From: Kordia aestuariivivens
GTDB taxonomy: Bacteria > Bacteroidota > Bacteroidia > Flavobacteriales > Flavobacteriaceae
DNA: 64,000 nt
Direction of reading: 5' to 3'
NCBI RefSeq assembly: GCF_014397005.1
Contig: NZ_JACGWS010000005.1
Location: forward strand, 310,001 to 374,000
In this document: in pieces, positions 7,976 to 17,548 of the stretch
How the letters are laid out: every line of letters starts with the position of its first letter
Position numbering within the stretch: position 1 is the stretch's first letter
The notes under the pieces: model-generated
The model's input: only the letters and a program-made list of their open reading frames with translations
What the model was told of the DNA's origin: nothing
The model's database searches: none
Translations under genes and position numbers: made by a program

Positions 7976-10912
7976 TCAAATCAACTTCTCCACAACAGCC
8001 TTCAACGTTTTTGAAGTTTTCCAAACAGTCAGTTTCTCTGTCGTTTCATCACTAATTGCAGCTTCTGGGAATGTGCGTTTGAGTTCTAAAAAGAGTTCTA
8101 ATAGTTTTTTTACGCCTCGTATTGGCGTATCATTCATCGTGCTAATCATTGCATTTATAAGTTCAAACAAACGCTTATTGTGTAGTGTAGATATGGCAAA
8201 CATGCTTTCTGTGATCAGATCTGTGAATCGTTTCATTGGTGCATAATCCCCAAATTGAAGTTTCCCTAGCGTTTTACCTAAAAGCACATTATTCATCGTT
8301 GCTGTTGAATTTGCTTTTATCCAGATTTCTGCCGCAATGTCTCTTGCTACTTTATCACTACACAAAAATCCTGTTGCCAGAAACAAATACGTCGTTTCAA
8401 AATAATCCTCACGATTCCATATTTCATACAATCCTTTTAAAATATTGATCATATTCTTTCTGGTGCCTTCATCAAAAAATGTGGATTCCTGCAGGTTGTT
8501 ATGAATCACTTGACTTAAAAAAACACATGGATTGTTTGGTGTTAAAAGCAAAAACTTCAAATCATCATTTGGCTGGATTAAGGTTGTAAATTGCTGCTTT
8601 CTAATGCGGATAAATTTGTAGATGCTATTTTGATGTACAACTTTGCGTTTGTTGCCTTTGAAAAAATCTTTTATACTCGTAAGTAAAGATGCATATTCAA
8701 ATTTTTTGGGGAGAAATTCATTAAAATATAATTTCTTTTCAGTTACTTTTTCATTTGTATATTTTCCAGCTTGATAATCATATAATTTAAAGGTACGTTC
8801 TCGCGACATACATGCCCAAGTATAGAAAGCCATTTCTTTTTGTAATGAATAACCTAAATCTTCCTCAAAATAGTTGATATCTTCCGCATTTTTTTTACTC
8901 AAAATGCTTTGCATCCACAATGCTGGTCGCATAATCTTGCTTTCTTTTAAACTTGTCAAGTTAAAATGGTAGCGCAGTACTTCTTGGAGTTCTTTGGATT
9001 GAATTTGAGCAATTTTTTCAGTAATTTCTTTGGTGCATTCAGTAATCGGCAAACGACCAATCGCGATTTGATAATCGTTGAAATCAAACTTCTTATTTGT
9101 ATTTTGATATTGGAGAATTCGATCCAAAAATACTGCTGGAGCAATCCAACATGGCGTATGTGTTGGCGTTGATAACAACGGAAATGCTTGTCCTTTTTGG
9201 ATAAATTCTTTCGATCTTATGAATAAAAAACGATACAAATTATAAATATACCCCGGAATGGAGCGCTTCTCTAATTCAACTGAGTAATCTTTATTATCAC
9301 GTTCATAATGCCTGATATCTTTCGTTTTTTCTACCGTATATCTCCAGAAGTCTCGCAACTCCGCAGGATATTTTCGCACCAACATTTTACCAAAATCATT
9401 GATGTAATCTGCTGCTGCAACCTCAATATTTCCAACTTGTGTAATCCATTCTGTAATAAATACAAGATCAAAAGAGCGTTTTAAAATTGGAGCTAATCTT
9501 GATGCGTTTTCTGAATTGATCAAAAGGTTCAATTTTGGTAAATTCGCCAATAACAAATCAATGTGATAGACTTCATTATTATCTATTGCCTGACTCACAA
9601 AGAAAATAAGATCATCTATCGTTTCATATACTGGTAATTTATTTTCTTCTGAAAGTATTGTTATTTCTTCAATTGCGTCAATTTCTTCTTCATTGGTTTC
9701 TTCAGTTTCGGCGCTTATATATTCGCTCAGAATTTCTTTGGCAGCATACAACAAACCATCAGTGTACATTTCTATTTCGTCTCGCAATTCTTCATTTGTC
9801 GAATCGCCATATTTTTCAATAATCTTTGCAGCTCTAACTTGAATCTTTTCATCCGTGTGTAACAATGCCTCTGACGCAGTTTTACAAACAATACTTTGAG
9901 ATGAAGCATGTGTTTTTGCAATTTTATCCAACATCATTAAACTAGAACTTACCACCGATTTCACTTCTGAACTCAATAATATAGAAGCATTTTCAACAAA
10001 AGTTGCATGCTTAAATTTTTTATCCGTCGCAACGATTTTAAAGTATTTTAAAACTGTGTTTACGACTTTCGAATGTGGCGCATTTAAAGCTGCATAAAAT
10101 TCATCTTGCAAGCGCAATACTTCTTCTTTTGTTGGGTTTAATTTTATAAGTAAATCAAAAAACCAACCACTTAAGTTTTGATTAAATCCTTTTGTAGCCG
10201 TGTAAATTGTGGCAATTAGCGTTTTTTCACGATCTAGTTTTTGTTTCTCTACGAGATTGATTATCGTATATATCCAAGCATCGTCTACTCCTTTATGATT
10301 GTCAAATTTGTTATAATAATTAAAGTTATTAATCCCAGATTCGGCTTCAAATAAATACCAAATATGTGTTTCTAAGGTCTCTTTATACTCCTCTAAAACT
10401 TCTGGTGTGTAAAAACTTTTATGCTCTTTATTTTCCCAACTACTTTTCACAATAATACTTGGTAATCTGGCTACAATCAGCTCGCTAGATGGTTCTAAAT
10501 AACCATTAGAATATAATAGCATTAGCTTTTCATAAGTCAAACCCCAAGAATTAGTTTCATTGAGTAAATCACTATACCATTTAGGTATAAACCATGGAAG
10601 TATATTTGCAATTACATCATCATTAGAAAGAAAGTTATTGTTTGTAAAAATTCTTCTTGCTTCTGTCTTATTAAAACAGACAAAACGCGCCATATCAACA
10701 ATTGCTCGTTGTTTATCCGTATGTGTTGACTCTGAAGAATACGACATTCCCCATTTCGTTTTCTCCGTTACATCTCTGCGTTCAAATACAATATCTGCTA
10801 ACTTTTTTAGCTCAGGAACAAATTCTCTTTTCTCTTTTGAAGTCAATTTCTTCAAAAAAGGAACGACATCTTTTTCGTGCTTTACAATATCTTTCAGTTC
10901 TTCTATAAACAT
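7976..10912 (-). CDS. DUF6493-family HEAT-like repeat protein
   Basis: A 978-aa cytoplasmic protein without signal peptide or membrane segments. It is largely alpha-helical, with HEAT-like units most evident at residues 290-395. An acidic linker (about 405-425, rich in Glu, Thr and Ile) separates the N-terminal third from the rest. It begins four bases after the SWIM zinc-finger gene stop, so the two form an operon. The same pair occurs in other Bacteroidota, sometimes near MoxR/VWA genes and WGR-domain genes. No enzymatic motif is visible; a scaffold or nucleic-acid-associated role is speculative. Confidence 0.7.
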   Translation of the reverse strand: MFIEELKDIVKHEKDVVPFLKKLTSKEKREFVPELKKLADIVFERRDVTEKTKWGMSYSSESTHTDKQRAIVDMARFVCFNKTEARRIFTNNNFLSNDDVIANILPWFIPKWYSDLLNETNSWGLTYEKLMLLYSNGYLEPSSELIVARLPSIIVKSSWENKEHKSFYTPEVLEEYKETLETHIWYLFEAESGINNFNYYNKFDNHKGVDDAWIYTIINLVEKQKLDREKTLIATIYTATKGFNQNLSGWFFDLLIKLNPTKEEVLRLQDEFYAALNAPHSKVVNTVLKYFKIVATDKKFKHATFVENASILLSSEVKSVVSSSLMMLDKIAKTHASSQSIVCKTASEALLHTDEKIQVRAAKIIEKYGDSTNEELRDEIEMYTDGLLYAAKEILSEYISAETEETNEEEIDAIEEITILSEENKLPVYETIDDLIFFVSQAIDNNEVYHIDLLLANLPKLNLLINSENASRLAPILKRSFDLVFITEWITQVGNIEVAAADYINDFGKMLVRKYPAELRDFWRYTVEKTKDIRHYERDNKDYSVELEKRSIPGYIYNLYRFLFIRSKEFIQKGQAFPLLSTPTHTPCWIAPAVFLDRILQYQNTNKKFDFNDYQIAIGRLPITECTKEITEKIAQIQSKELQEVLRYHFNLTSLKESKIMRPALWMQSILSKKNAEDINYFEEDLGYSLQKEMAFYTWACMSRERTFKLYDYQAGKYTNEKVTEKKLYFNEFLPKKFEYASLLTSIKDFFKGNKRKVVHQNSIYKFIRIRKQQFTTLIQPNDDLKFLLLTPNNPCVFLSQVIHNNLQESTFFDEGTRKNMINILKGLYEIWNREDYFETTYLFLATGFLCSDKVARDIAAEIWIKANSTATMNNVLLGKTLGKLQFGDYAPMKRFTDLITESMFAISTLHNKRLFELINAMISTMNDTPIRGVKKLLELFLELKRTFPEAAISDETTEKLTVWKTSKTLKAVVEKLI

Positions 10913-10916
10913 ATAC

Positions 10917-12260
10917 TTAAGATTTTGTTTTTTTCTTTACCGCCAAGATATGCTTGCAGGCACCGCGTTCACCTTGATTTTTACTAAACCAAGTACAGGT
11001 ACATTTTTGCGTATCGCCTTTTAAAACTACATAATGTTGTACGCCGCTACCAGCTACCTTTGCTTCTATTTCGTTATCTTTTTTTGAAGTGATAACTACT
11101 TTATTTTCTTCCAGAAGTTTCTCTGCGCCTTTTAATCTTGGGTTTAAGGATAGAATTCGATCTAGCTTGAAAGGCAATCTTCGGTAGAAGAATCCGTTTT
11201 TGTCCAAATCATAGCCTAACAATCCCATCGCGGATAATTTAGTGGCCAATTTGTCTATTTTAGAAATATCAATGCCTTCTTCAAACGAAAGTAATGTTGG
11301 ATTAAATTCTTGGTTTGTATATGAATAATTGTCAAATGCTTGTACTAATGAATCTGGCAAATCTTCTATTAATGCTTCCAAAGCTGCACCTTCTCCAGAA
11401 AATCCACGCCAGAAATCTCTCGAAAGAGAAAACACGAAATTCAATTCGTTGAAACATAATGTAAAGGTGATCGATTGCATATCTTTTTGTGGATATACTT
11501 TTAATTCTTTGATCAATGGAATTAATGGCTGCAATAATTTTAATCGATGAATTCCGCCAATACAGACTGCGTTTGCTGCTTTTAGCGGACTAAACAGGTA
11601 TTTACTTCCTCTTTTGATTAGATAATAATCGATTTTTACTTTTCCAGAAGGAATCGTTTTAAAAAGTTGCAATGCTTGAATTCTATTCAGTGTCAACGCA
11701 TAATCTGATTCTGAGAAATAGTGTTGAACTGTCGTTAATCCTTTAATCCATTTTGTGGGCAATGGTACTTTTCGTTCTATAAAACTCTCGCCTTCTTTAT
11801 GAAAACCAACTTCTTTTTGTCCGACAGATAAGATTAATTCGTCATTTTTTTTAATCTTTCCCAATTCAGAAATCAACGGCGTATTAAAATCTACGTTGGT
11901 TGTTCCGTTTTCGATGAATTCGCCATCTTGTCCATTTTCCAATACATCTACTCTAGCGTACACGCCTGCGCAATGTGAAAAACCTTCAAATCGTATTTGA
12001 TTATTTCCGGCTGTTACAATAGGATCTTTTAGCAATGCCAATTGAAATGGTGATAAGTTAAAACTTGATTGTACAATGTTTGAAAGTGTAATTAAACATC
12101 TTGACAATTCATACGGATTATTGAGTTTTCCCCAGAAAAAACAAGGAGAATTTCCTTTGTGAACTTCATTAAACTTTGATAATAGTAAATTTTCTTGTCC
12201 AGCTTTCTTTTGTAAACTTGAAAGCGCATTGTATTGATAGTTCAATGTATTTGTTGCCAT
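10917..12260 (-). CDS. SWIM zinc-finger protein
   Basis: A 447-aa protein with a C-terminal SWIM zinc finger, CxCx(13)CxH, in the sequence KCTCTWFSKNQGERGACKH near residues 416-435. SWIM fingers bind DNA or protein. The large N-terminal region has no family I recognise and is rich in beta-strand-like segments. It is the upstream gene of the pair with the DUF6493 protein. The start (ATG at 12260) is preceded by A/T-rich DNA without a clear -7 element. A joint role of the pair in DNA metabolism or stress is only a guess. Confidence 0.8.
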   Translation of the reverse strand: MATNTLNYQYNALSSLQKKAGQENLLLSKFNEVHKGNSPCFFWGKLNNPYELSRCLITLSNIVQSSFNLSPFQLALLKDPIVTAGNNQIRFEGFSHCAGVYARVDVLENGQDGEFIENGTTNVDFNTPLISELGKIKKNDELILSVGQKEVGFHKEGESFIERKVPLPTKWIKGLTTVQHYFSESDYALTLNRIQALQLFKTIPSGKVKIDYYLIKRGSKYLFSPLKAANAVCIGGIHRLKLLQPLIPLIKELKVYPQKDMQSITFTLCFNELNFVFSLSRDFWRGFSGEGAALEALIEDLPDSLVQAFDNYSYTNQEFNPTLLSFEEGIDISKIDKLATKLSAMGLLGYDLDKNGFFYRRLPFKLDRILSLNPRLKGAEKLLEENKVVITSKKDNEIEAKVAGSGVQHYVVLKGDTQKCTCTWFSKNQGERGACKHILAVKKKTKS

Positions 12261-12641
12261 ATATTCCGCTTCTAAAACGAGTTTTTAGTTTATTTTCATT
12301 GATGTTGAATCAATTCATTTGGAGGAAATATAGAGAGAAAAAATGATGTGTTTTTCTTTCTTCTTCTAAGATAGAAAAATTTTAAGAAATGTAGTCCGTC
12401 ACTATTTAAAATCTACTGCAAAGACAGGTTACTCTGTTATAAGAATAAATAAACTAAAAAAACATTTGTGAATTCGTGGCAAAAGATATTATTTTCATAG
12501 TACTTCTCGATACACCTTTTCTTCATTTCATTCTAAAAAATCACTCGTAGAGACGTTTTGAAATAGTTTGTTAGTTAGTTTCTAATCCAACAAGTCTAAA
12601 AATCTAAGTCAGTCTAACAAAGTCTAATCAAGTCCAGAAAA
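12261..12641. other. intergenic region with a palindromic element and AGTCTA-rich tract
   Basis: A 381-nt gap between the 3' end of the polysaccharide locus and the SWIM gene. No gene or RNA is recognisable. It contains a palindrome-type element (12501-12547) and, at 12592-12635, a degenerate series of agtcta/agtcaagtc words. No convincing terminator for the long upstream operon was found. Confidence 0.6.
12501..12547 (-). repeat. REP-like intergenic element, copy 1
   Basis: Read on the minus strand it starts CGAGTGATTTTTTAG and ends GTGTATCGAGAAGTA. The ends match the element at 24230-24270 (CGAGTGA... GTATCGAGAAATAAGTA), with a divergent middle. Two copies in gaps of the same window suggest a dispersed family. 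Confidence 0.55.
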
Positions 12642-14039
12642 TCATCGCCCACGATAAAACAACACAGTACTCAAGGTTTTGACAATAATGTTTAAATCTA
12701 AGAAAAACCCTCTATGTTTTATATAATACAAGTCGTATTGAAGCTTACGCAAACTGTCTTCCATAGAAGCGCCGTACTCGGTTTTTACTTGCGCCCAGCC
12801 TGTTACACCTGGTTTTACTACATGTCGAATTTCATAAAAGGTGAGACTTTCCGAAAGTTTTTTTACAAATGAAGGACGTTCTGGTCGTGGACCAATCATG
12901 CTCATTTCGCCTTTTAAAACATTGATAAACTGTGGAACTTCATCCAATCGCGACTTCCGCAAGAAACTACCAAATTTCGTAATCCGTGCATCATTTTTTG
13001 CTGCCCAAACTGCACCATCTTTTTCTGCATCAATCACCATACTACGCAATTTGTAAATCTTAAAAGGCACACCATTTTTCCCAACACGTTTTTGTGTATA
13101 TAATAATGGACCACGATTTCCTATCAAGTTTCCAATGAGTATAAACGGAAGAAATAATAAGCTTACCAATAATCCAAATATCGAAGAAACAATATCAAAC
13201 AACCGATGCGCAAACAAATATAGCTTGTTTTGATTGCTTCGGCTAAACGGAAAATACTTGTAAAAATCTTTTCCAATATATTGTACAGGCACGCGAAATG
13301 TCAATTCTTCATACACTTGTATGTATTCTTTAATCGGCAAACCAGTTTCTAACAAAGCAATCAAACCATCAAACAATGGCTTGCTCAATTCTTCCCGTTC
13401 ATTACTTCCGATTATAATTTCTGAAACTGCTTTTTCCTGGACAACTTCTTTCAGATTCAAATCTGTAATTTCTTCTATATCAGTTAATTCGTTACTTTTA
13501 ATTGTTAAGTTTAAACTTGAATCTATATAACCAACAATCTTATAGTATTTTGTGTTTTTTTGAATTGCATCGGACATAATTTTAATTTCTTCCGTACTTC
13601 CGATCAATAAGATATTTTTGAAAAATCTTGGTGAAGAAATAAAGAAAATATACGCACAACGCCACAAAAAGATCGCGACAGAAATTGCTAAGAAAAAATA
13701 TATAATTTGCAATCGATTTTCAGGCAGTTCAGGTGTAAAGAAAGGTGTCAATAAATAACACAATACGGTAATAGAAACCGTAAGCACAATGCCTTGAAAC
13801 GTAGTGTCATAGCGACTTGATTTCTGCAAACTATACAATTCAAAAATTGTAGAGAAAAGCACATAATACAACACCAAAACTACCATCCATAACCAGCGCT
13901 CTTTCCTGATCATAAAATAATCAAAATCAAATATATTGGATACGATGTATAAACCAAAAAATAGCGCAGCTACATCAACAACCCTAAGTAGCAGTTTTCG
14001 TTCCGAGATTTCGAAATGTATGTTAGATTTTGAGGCCAT
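12642..14039 (-). CDS. polyprenyl-phosphate sugar-phosphate transferase (initiating)
   Basis: Integral membrane enzyme that starts glycan synthesis by moving a hexose-1-phosphate from a nucleotide sugar to undecaprenyl phosphate. The 465-aa protein has four N-terminal helices (about 15-135), a CoA-binding-like domain (about 145-250), a re-entrant helix (about 275-300) and the bacterial sugar-transferase domain. Motifs include KIYKLRSM, RLDEVPQF, GEMSMIGPRPE and KPGVTGWAQV. This is the WcaJ/WbaP architecture. It is the last gene of the minus-strand locus, 9 nt after the PaaK-like gene. The sugar it transfers cannot be told from sequence. Confidence 0.9.
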   Translation of the reverse strand: MASKSNIHFEISERKLLLRVVDVAALFFGLYIVSNIFDFDYFMIRKERWLWMVVLVLYYVLFSTIFELYSLQKSSRYDTTFQGIVLTVSITVLCYLLTPFFTPELPENRLQIIYFFLAISVAIFLWRCAYIFFISSPRFFKNILLIGSTEEIKIMSDAIQKNTKYYKIVGYIDSSLNLTIKSNELTDIEEITDLNLKEVVQEKAVSEIIIGSNEREELSKPLFDGLIALLETGLPIKEYIQVYEELTFRVPVQYIGKDFYKYFPFSRSNQNKLYLFAHRLFDIVSSIFGLLVSLLFLPFILIGNLIGNRGPLLYTQKRVGKNGVPFKIYKLRSMVIDAEKDGAVWAAKNDARITKFGSFLRKSRLDEVPQFINVLKGEMSMIGPRPERPSFVKKLSESLTFYEIRHVVKPGVTGWAQVKTEYGASMEDSLRKLQYDLYYIKHRGFFLDLNIIVKTLSTVLFYRGR

Positions 14040-14048
14040 AATGTAGTA

Positions 14049-15326
14049 CTAAATATAAGAGATAAAACTTTTAGTTTTGCCGTCGCCAGCTTTTTTCTTC
14101 ACATTTTGATTGATATTGTAGGTAATATCATCGGAAAAATAATTGAAAATCTCTTGTTTTAGCAGTTGTTCGTGTTTGTCAGTTAGGTTTTCTTCGAGGT
14201 TAAATATAAGGATTCCTTTTTCTTTTTGGATAATTTGATACGTAAGTTTTAGGTGATGTTTTTTTCCTAAATTTTTAAAAATATAATAAAAATAAAGACT
14301 TGGGTAAATTTCTTTCTTTCCATAGACGTTTGTTCCTATTCTTCCGGTGACTTCATTAAGAATGTAATGCGACTTACCACAAGTGCACTTGCTATCTTTA
14401 GCTGCCAATTCAATATAATCGCCCAATTGATAGCGAATAATTGGAAACGTTTTCATTTGCAAATTCGTCACCACAATTTGATTATCAATTTCTTCTACAA
14501 AAACACCTTCCATGTTAATATGCATGTTTCCTTCTTGGCATTCAAAAGCAATAATACCAGTTTCTGCAGCGCCATATTCGCTAATAATTGGCACACCAAA
14601 CGCTTCTTCAATTTCGGCTTTATAACTGTCGTAAATTTTCTCCGAAGTTCCTTTCACCATTTTAATATGTTTCGGTTTTGGCAACTTTTTATCATTAATG
14701 AGCTTTGCAGCTTGATAAATCATGGAAGAATACCCGTGAATGTAACGTGCACGCTGCAATTTATGCACAAAACGTTTGAATGCTTTTTCTTTGTAATCAA
14801 ACACGCGGAAACGATTTTGTAATGCATCTAAAACACTTATTTTGAATCGTTTAAATCGTGAAAAGTCAAATCCCCAAAAATAACCATTGCGTTCCCAAGG
14901 CTGCACATCATGCCATGAATAACCTCTAAAAATAGACGCTCTGTTGAAAGAATCAGCACTTTCTTCACGTTCATACACTAGTGGATCGCCCGAAGAACCT
15001 GAAGTTGTCGCGGTAAATACTTTTTTAAAGGTATGTTTCGTGTGAATTTTTTCGTTGAACTGAATCACATCTTGTTTTGACAATAACGGCAATTGTTGAA
15101 TGTCTTCTAAAGATTTAAATGACTTACTATCAATACTTTTAAATTTATCTTTATAATATGTTGAATTTGCTTTCGCGAAAGAAATCAGTTCCTTTAATTG
15201 TGCTAATTGATAGGTTTCTAATTGTTCTATAGACCAAGCTTCTGACTGTTTCAAAAACGCAAACCACTTCCGAATAGAAGGATTCCGTAAACGTTCGCCA
15301 ATATTGAAAATGAGTTTATGAAGCAT
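14049..15326 (-). CDS. PaaK/CapK-like adenylate-forming protein
   Basis: A 425-aa member of the phenylacetate--CoA ligase-like (CapK) group of adenylating enzymes. Visible are the phosphate-binding loop TTSGSSGDPLVYERE (about 107-121) and the adenylation-domain motifs EYGAAETG and YQLGDY. Homologues are frequent in capsule and exopolysaccharide loci, where they may activate an organic acid for attachment to the glycan. A CTCGKSHYILNEVTGR zinc-ligand-like stretch lies near 315-330. It is located 9 nt upstream of the initiating transferase, and its promoter-proximal side faces the divergent methyltransferase. Substrate unknown. Confidence 0.8.
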   Translation of the reverse strand: MLHKLIFNIGERLRNPSIRKWFAFLKQSEAWSIEQLETYQLAQLKELISFAKANSTYYKDKFKSIDSKSFKSLEDIQQLPLLSKQDVIQFNEKIHTKHTFKKVFTATTSGSSGDPLVYEREESADSFNRASIFRGYSWHDVQPWERNGYFWGFDFSRFKRFKISVLDALQNRFRVFDYKEKAFKRFVHKLQRARYIHGYSSMIYQAAKLINDKKLPKPKHIKMVKGTSEKIYDSYKAEIEEAFGVPIISEYGAAETGIIAFECQEGNMHINMEGVFVEEIDNQIVVTNLQMKTFPIIRYQLGDYIELAAKDSKCTCGKSHYILNEVTGRIGTNVYGKKEIYPSLYFYYIFKNLGKKHHLKLTYQIIQKEKGILIFNLEENLTDKHEQLLKQEIFNYFSDDITYNINQNVKKKAGDGKTKSFISYI

Positions 15327-15490
15327 GGTTTTTTAAAAACGAATCTGTTATAAAATGTGCCATAACAATCAATTATGATCGACTGATATGATTATAGACA
15401 AATTCCATCTGACAAAATTAATCTAATATAGATAAACAGATGAAAATAATCATTTTTTATTTGTTATTTTGCAATTGAACCCGATCATTC

Positions 15491-16369
15491 ATGAATCATA
15501 AAATCAAGTCTTTAATTTTTAAATCGTTAGATATCTTGCCCAACAAGATTGGCTACGGTATTTATCACCAATTACAGAAGTTTCTAAACAGAAACAGTGT
15601 AAACTATAAAATTAAGACGAATGATCGCTCATTTCAGGAAGCTTTAAAAATTTTGGCAGAAGCCAATATTGAATTAAAAGACAAAACAGTTTTCGAATTA
15701 GGTTCAGGTTGGGCTCCGATTATTCCTTACTTTTTCACGTATTTTGCAGAAGCTTCCAATGTGGTTACGTATGATATTAACGAACATTACGATGCAAAAA
15801 CCATTGCGAAACTAAACGCGTATTTTAAAGATAAGTTTCAAATTGATGTTACTACGGAAAAAGGTAGGTATAAATTGCCAAGCACTATTAAATACTACCC
15901 GAACAAGGATTTAGCAAACCCAGATTCACTTTCAAATGATGCGGTTGATTTGATTTTTTCTCGATTTGTCTTAGAACACATTCCACCAGCAGAATTGTTG
16001 CGGATTCATGAAAATTTTGTGCAAAAATTGCCAAAGCCGTTTTATATTTTGCACATGATTTCGCCAAGTGATCACAGAGCTTACAACGATACATCGCTTT
16101 CGTATTATGACTTTTTAAAGTATAGTCCTGAGGAATGGAAAGAGCAACATACAAAGTTTGATTATCACAATCGATTGCGCTTGCCTGATTATTTAGAAAT
16201 CTTTGATGAAGCTGGTTTTGAAGTCGTTTCGTTAGATTATGACACCTGCGATACAGCTTCTGAGAAGTATAAAAAATTCAAGGAATTAACGCTCCACAAA
16301 GACTTCGAAAACTACACCGAAGAAGAGTTGTTAGCAGGAAGTATAAATGTGTTATTGAAGGTAAAGTGA
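15491..16369 (+). CDS. SAM-dependent methyltransferase, opposite to the operon
   Basis: A 292-aa class I methyltransferase. Motif I is VFELGSGWAPIIPYFF (about 66-81), followed by the acidic residue of motif II in VVTYDINEH and motif IV-like DLIFSRFVLEHI. It is the only gene of the central 43 kb read on the plus strand, flanked by 164 nt of divergent spacer on one side and a hairpin-rich convergent gap on the other. A near-match -7 element (TTATTTTG) lies about 20 nt upstream. It may be an insertion into the locus or an independently expressed modification enzyme. Acceptor unknown. Confidence 0.8.
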   Translation: MNHKIKSLIFKSLDILPNKIGYGIYHQLQKFLNRNSVNYKIKTNDRSFQEALKILAEANIELKDKTVFELGSGWAPIIPYFFTYFAEASNVVTYDINEHYDAKTIAKLNAYFKDKFQIDVTTEKGRYKLPSTIKYYPNKDLANPDSLSNDAVDLIFSRFVLEHIPPAELLRIHENFVQKLPKPFYILHMISPSDHRAYNDTSLSYYDFLKYSPEEWKEQHTKFDYHNRLRLPDYLEIFDEAGFEVVSLDYDTCDTASEKYKKFKELTLHKDFENYTEEELLAGSINVLLKVK

Positions 16370-16422
16370 TCAATTCGTTAATTTGAAGATGTAATAATTT
16401 GAAAATTACATTTCAAAATTGT

Positions 16423-16492
16423 TCTCGAATGCGCTCGAACTGACGATTGGAATTTCGAATTTTACTAAATGTCACATCGAGCGCAGTCGAGA
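16423..16492. repeat. large imperfect hairpin / REP-like inverted pair
   Basis: Arms 16423-16438 and 16477-16492 pair at 15 of 16 positions. Each is a copy of the CGAGCGCAnTCGAGA word in opposite orientation. They lie in the convergent gap between the plus-strand methyltransferase and the minus-strand GT4. Further AATTTGA/TCAAATT words outside the arms extend the symmetry. It may serve as a bidirectional terminator. Confidence 0.75.
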
Positions 16493-16537
16493 TGGCTTTG
16501 AAACATCATTTTCAAATTATCAAATTAAAAAAGAAGT

Positions 16538-17548
16538 CTAAGAATCTGACAATAACGCTTTCCACTGCAATTTCACAACTTCCCAATCGAATTGCGTTGC
16601 TTTATTTTTTGCGTTTTGAGTGATCTTTTGAACTAATTCAGGAGATTTTACAAGGTTTTCAATCGCGTTGACCATTTCATCTACACTATTTTGTTTGACT
16701 AATAAACCATCTTTTTGATCTTCGATTAGATATGGAATTCCACCAACATTCGTGGAAACAATCGGCATTCCGAGCGCCATTGCCTCAATGAGACTGATCG
16801 GCGTATTGTCAAAATTTGTAGTATTTATAAAGATATCGTACTCCGCAGAAAGTGAAACCCAATCGTGTTTTGAGAGTTTCCCCGTGAATGTGACTTCAAC
16901 ATTGAGTTCTGAAGCCAACTGTTTTGTTTTTTGAAAAGAAGCATCTTTTTCGGGTCCAACCATACACAAAGAAGCTTCAATTCCTTTAGCTTTCAAACTG
17001 TGCACTACCCGAACAGCGAGTTGTGGATTGTATATTTCGGCAAACGATCGCACCCATAAAAGTTTTGCTTTTACGTTTTCACGATTCTTGAAAGGATACT
17101 GATCTAATTCTAAATTATTTGGAATATGCACTAAGTTTGTGTAACCGTAGTTTGAAAATGTAGTTTTCAAGAATAATGACGGACACACATTCACTTTTGC
17201 ATTCTTGAAGATTGTGTCACTTTTAGATTTGCTATTTTTTAAACGTTCTTCTAAGTTTCCACCATGTAAAATCGGAATATACTTGATTTTCAATAATATA
17301 CACAACTTACTCACCAAATATGCATAGTAAAAATTGGATGTACTATATGTATCAATTAAAACAGTAGTTACCTTTTTTCGGTATTTAAAAACCGTCCAAA
17401 GCATGTCAAACATGCGCAGGATTTTATTTTTTTTATTGGAAGTCAATCGCACTTCAAAACCATCTTCTTGGAGTAATTTCCCTAAGGTTTCAATGGTTGT
17501 TGCCGTTTTTCCGTGACCAGAAACGATATTTCCAACATAAACTATCAT
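16538..17548 (-). CDS. glycosyltransferase family 4
   Basis: A 336-aa GT-B-fold retaining glycosyltransferase. The N-terminal acceptor domain begins MIVYVGNIVSGHGKTATT with the glycine-rich loop. The C-terminal donor domain has the E-x7-E-type motif in TPISLIEAMALGMPIVSTNVGG (about 247-268). It should add one sugar to the lipid-linked glycan at the cytoplasmic face. Its start overlaps the stop of the upstream methyltransferase by four bases (ATGA). Donor and acceptor are not predictable. Confidence 0.88.
   Translation of the reverse strand: MIVYVGNIVSGHGKTATTIETLGKLLQEDGFEVRLTSNKKNKILRMFDMLWTVFKYRKKVTTVLIDTYSTSNFYYAYLVSKLCILLKIKYIPILHGGNLEERLKNSKSKSDTIFKNAKVNVCPSLFLKTTFSNYGYTNLVHIPNNLELDQYPFKNRENVKAKLLWVRSFAEIYNPQLAVRVVHSLKAKGIEASLCMVGPEKDASFQKTKQLASELNVEVTFTGKLSKHDWVSLSAEYDIFINTTNFDNTPISLIEAMALGMPIVSTNVGGIPYLIEDQKDGLLVKQNSVDEMVNAIENLVKSPELVQKITQNAKNKATQFDWEVVKLQWKALLSDS

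Noticed and set aside
10560-11024. 154-codon plus-strand frame
   Set aside because: Antisense to the DUF6493 and SWIM genes, whose codon pattern and family resemblance are clear.
14367-14822. 151-codon plus-strand frame
   Set aside because: Antisense shadow of the PaaK-like gene; composition (many Phe, His, Asn) is that of a reversed coding strand.
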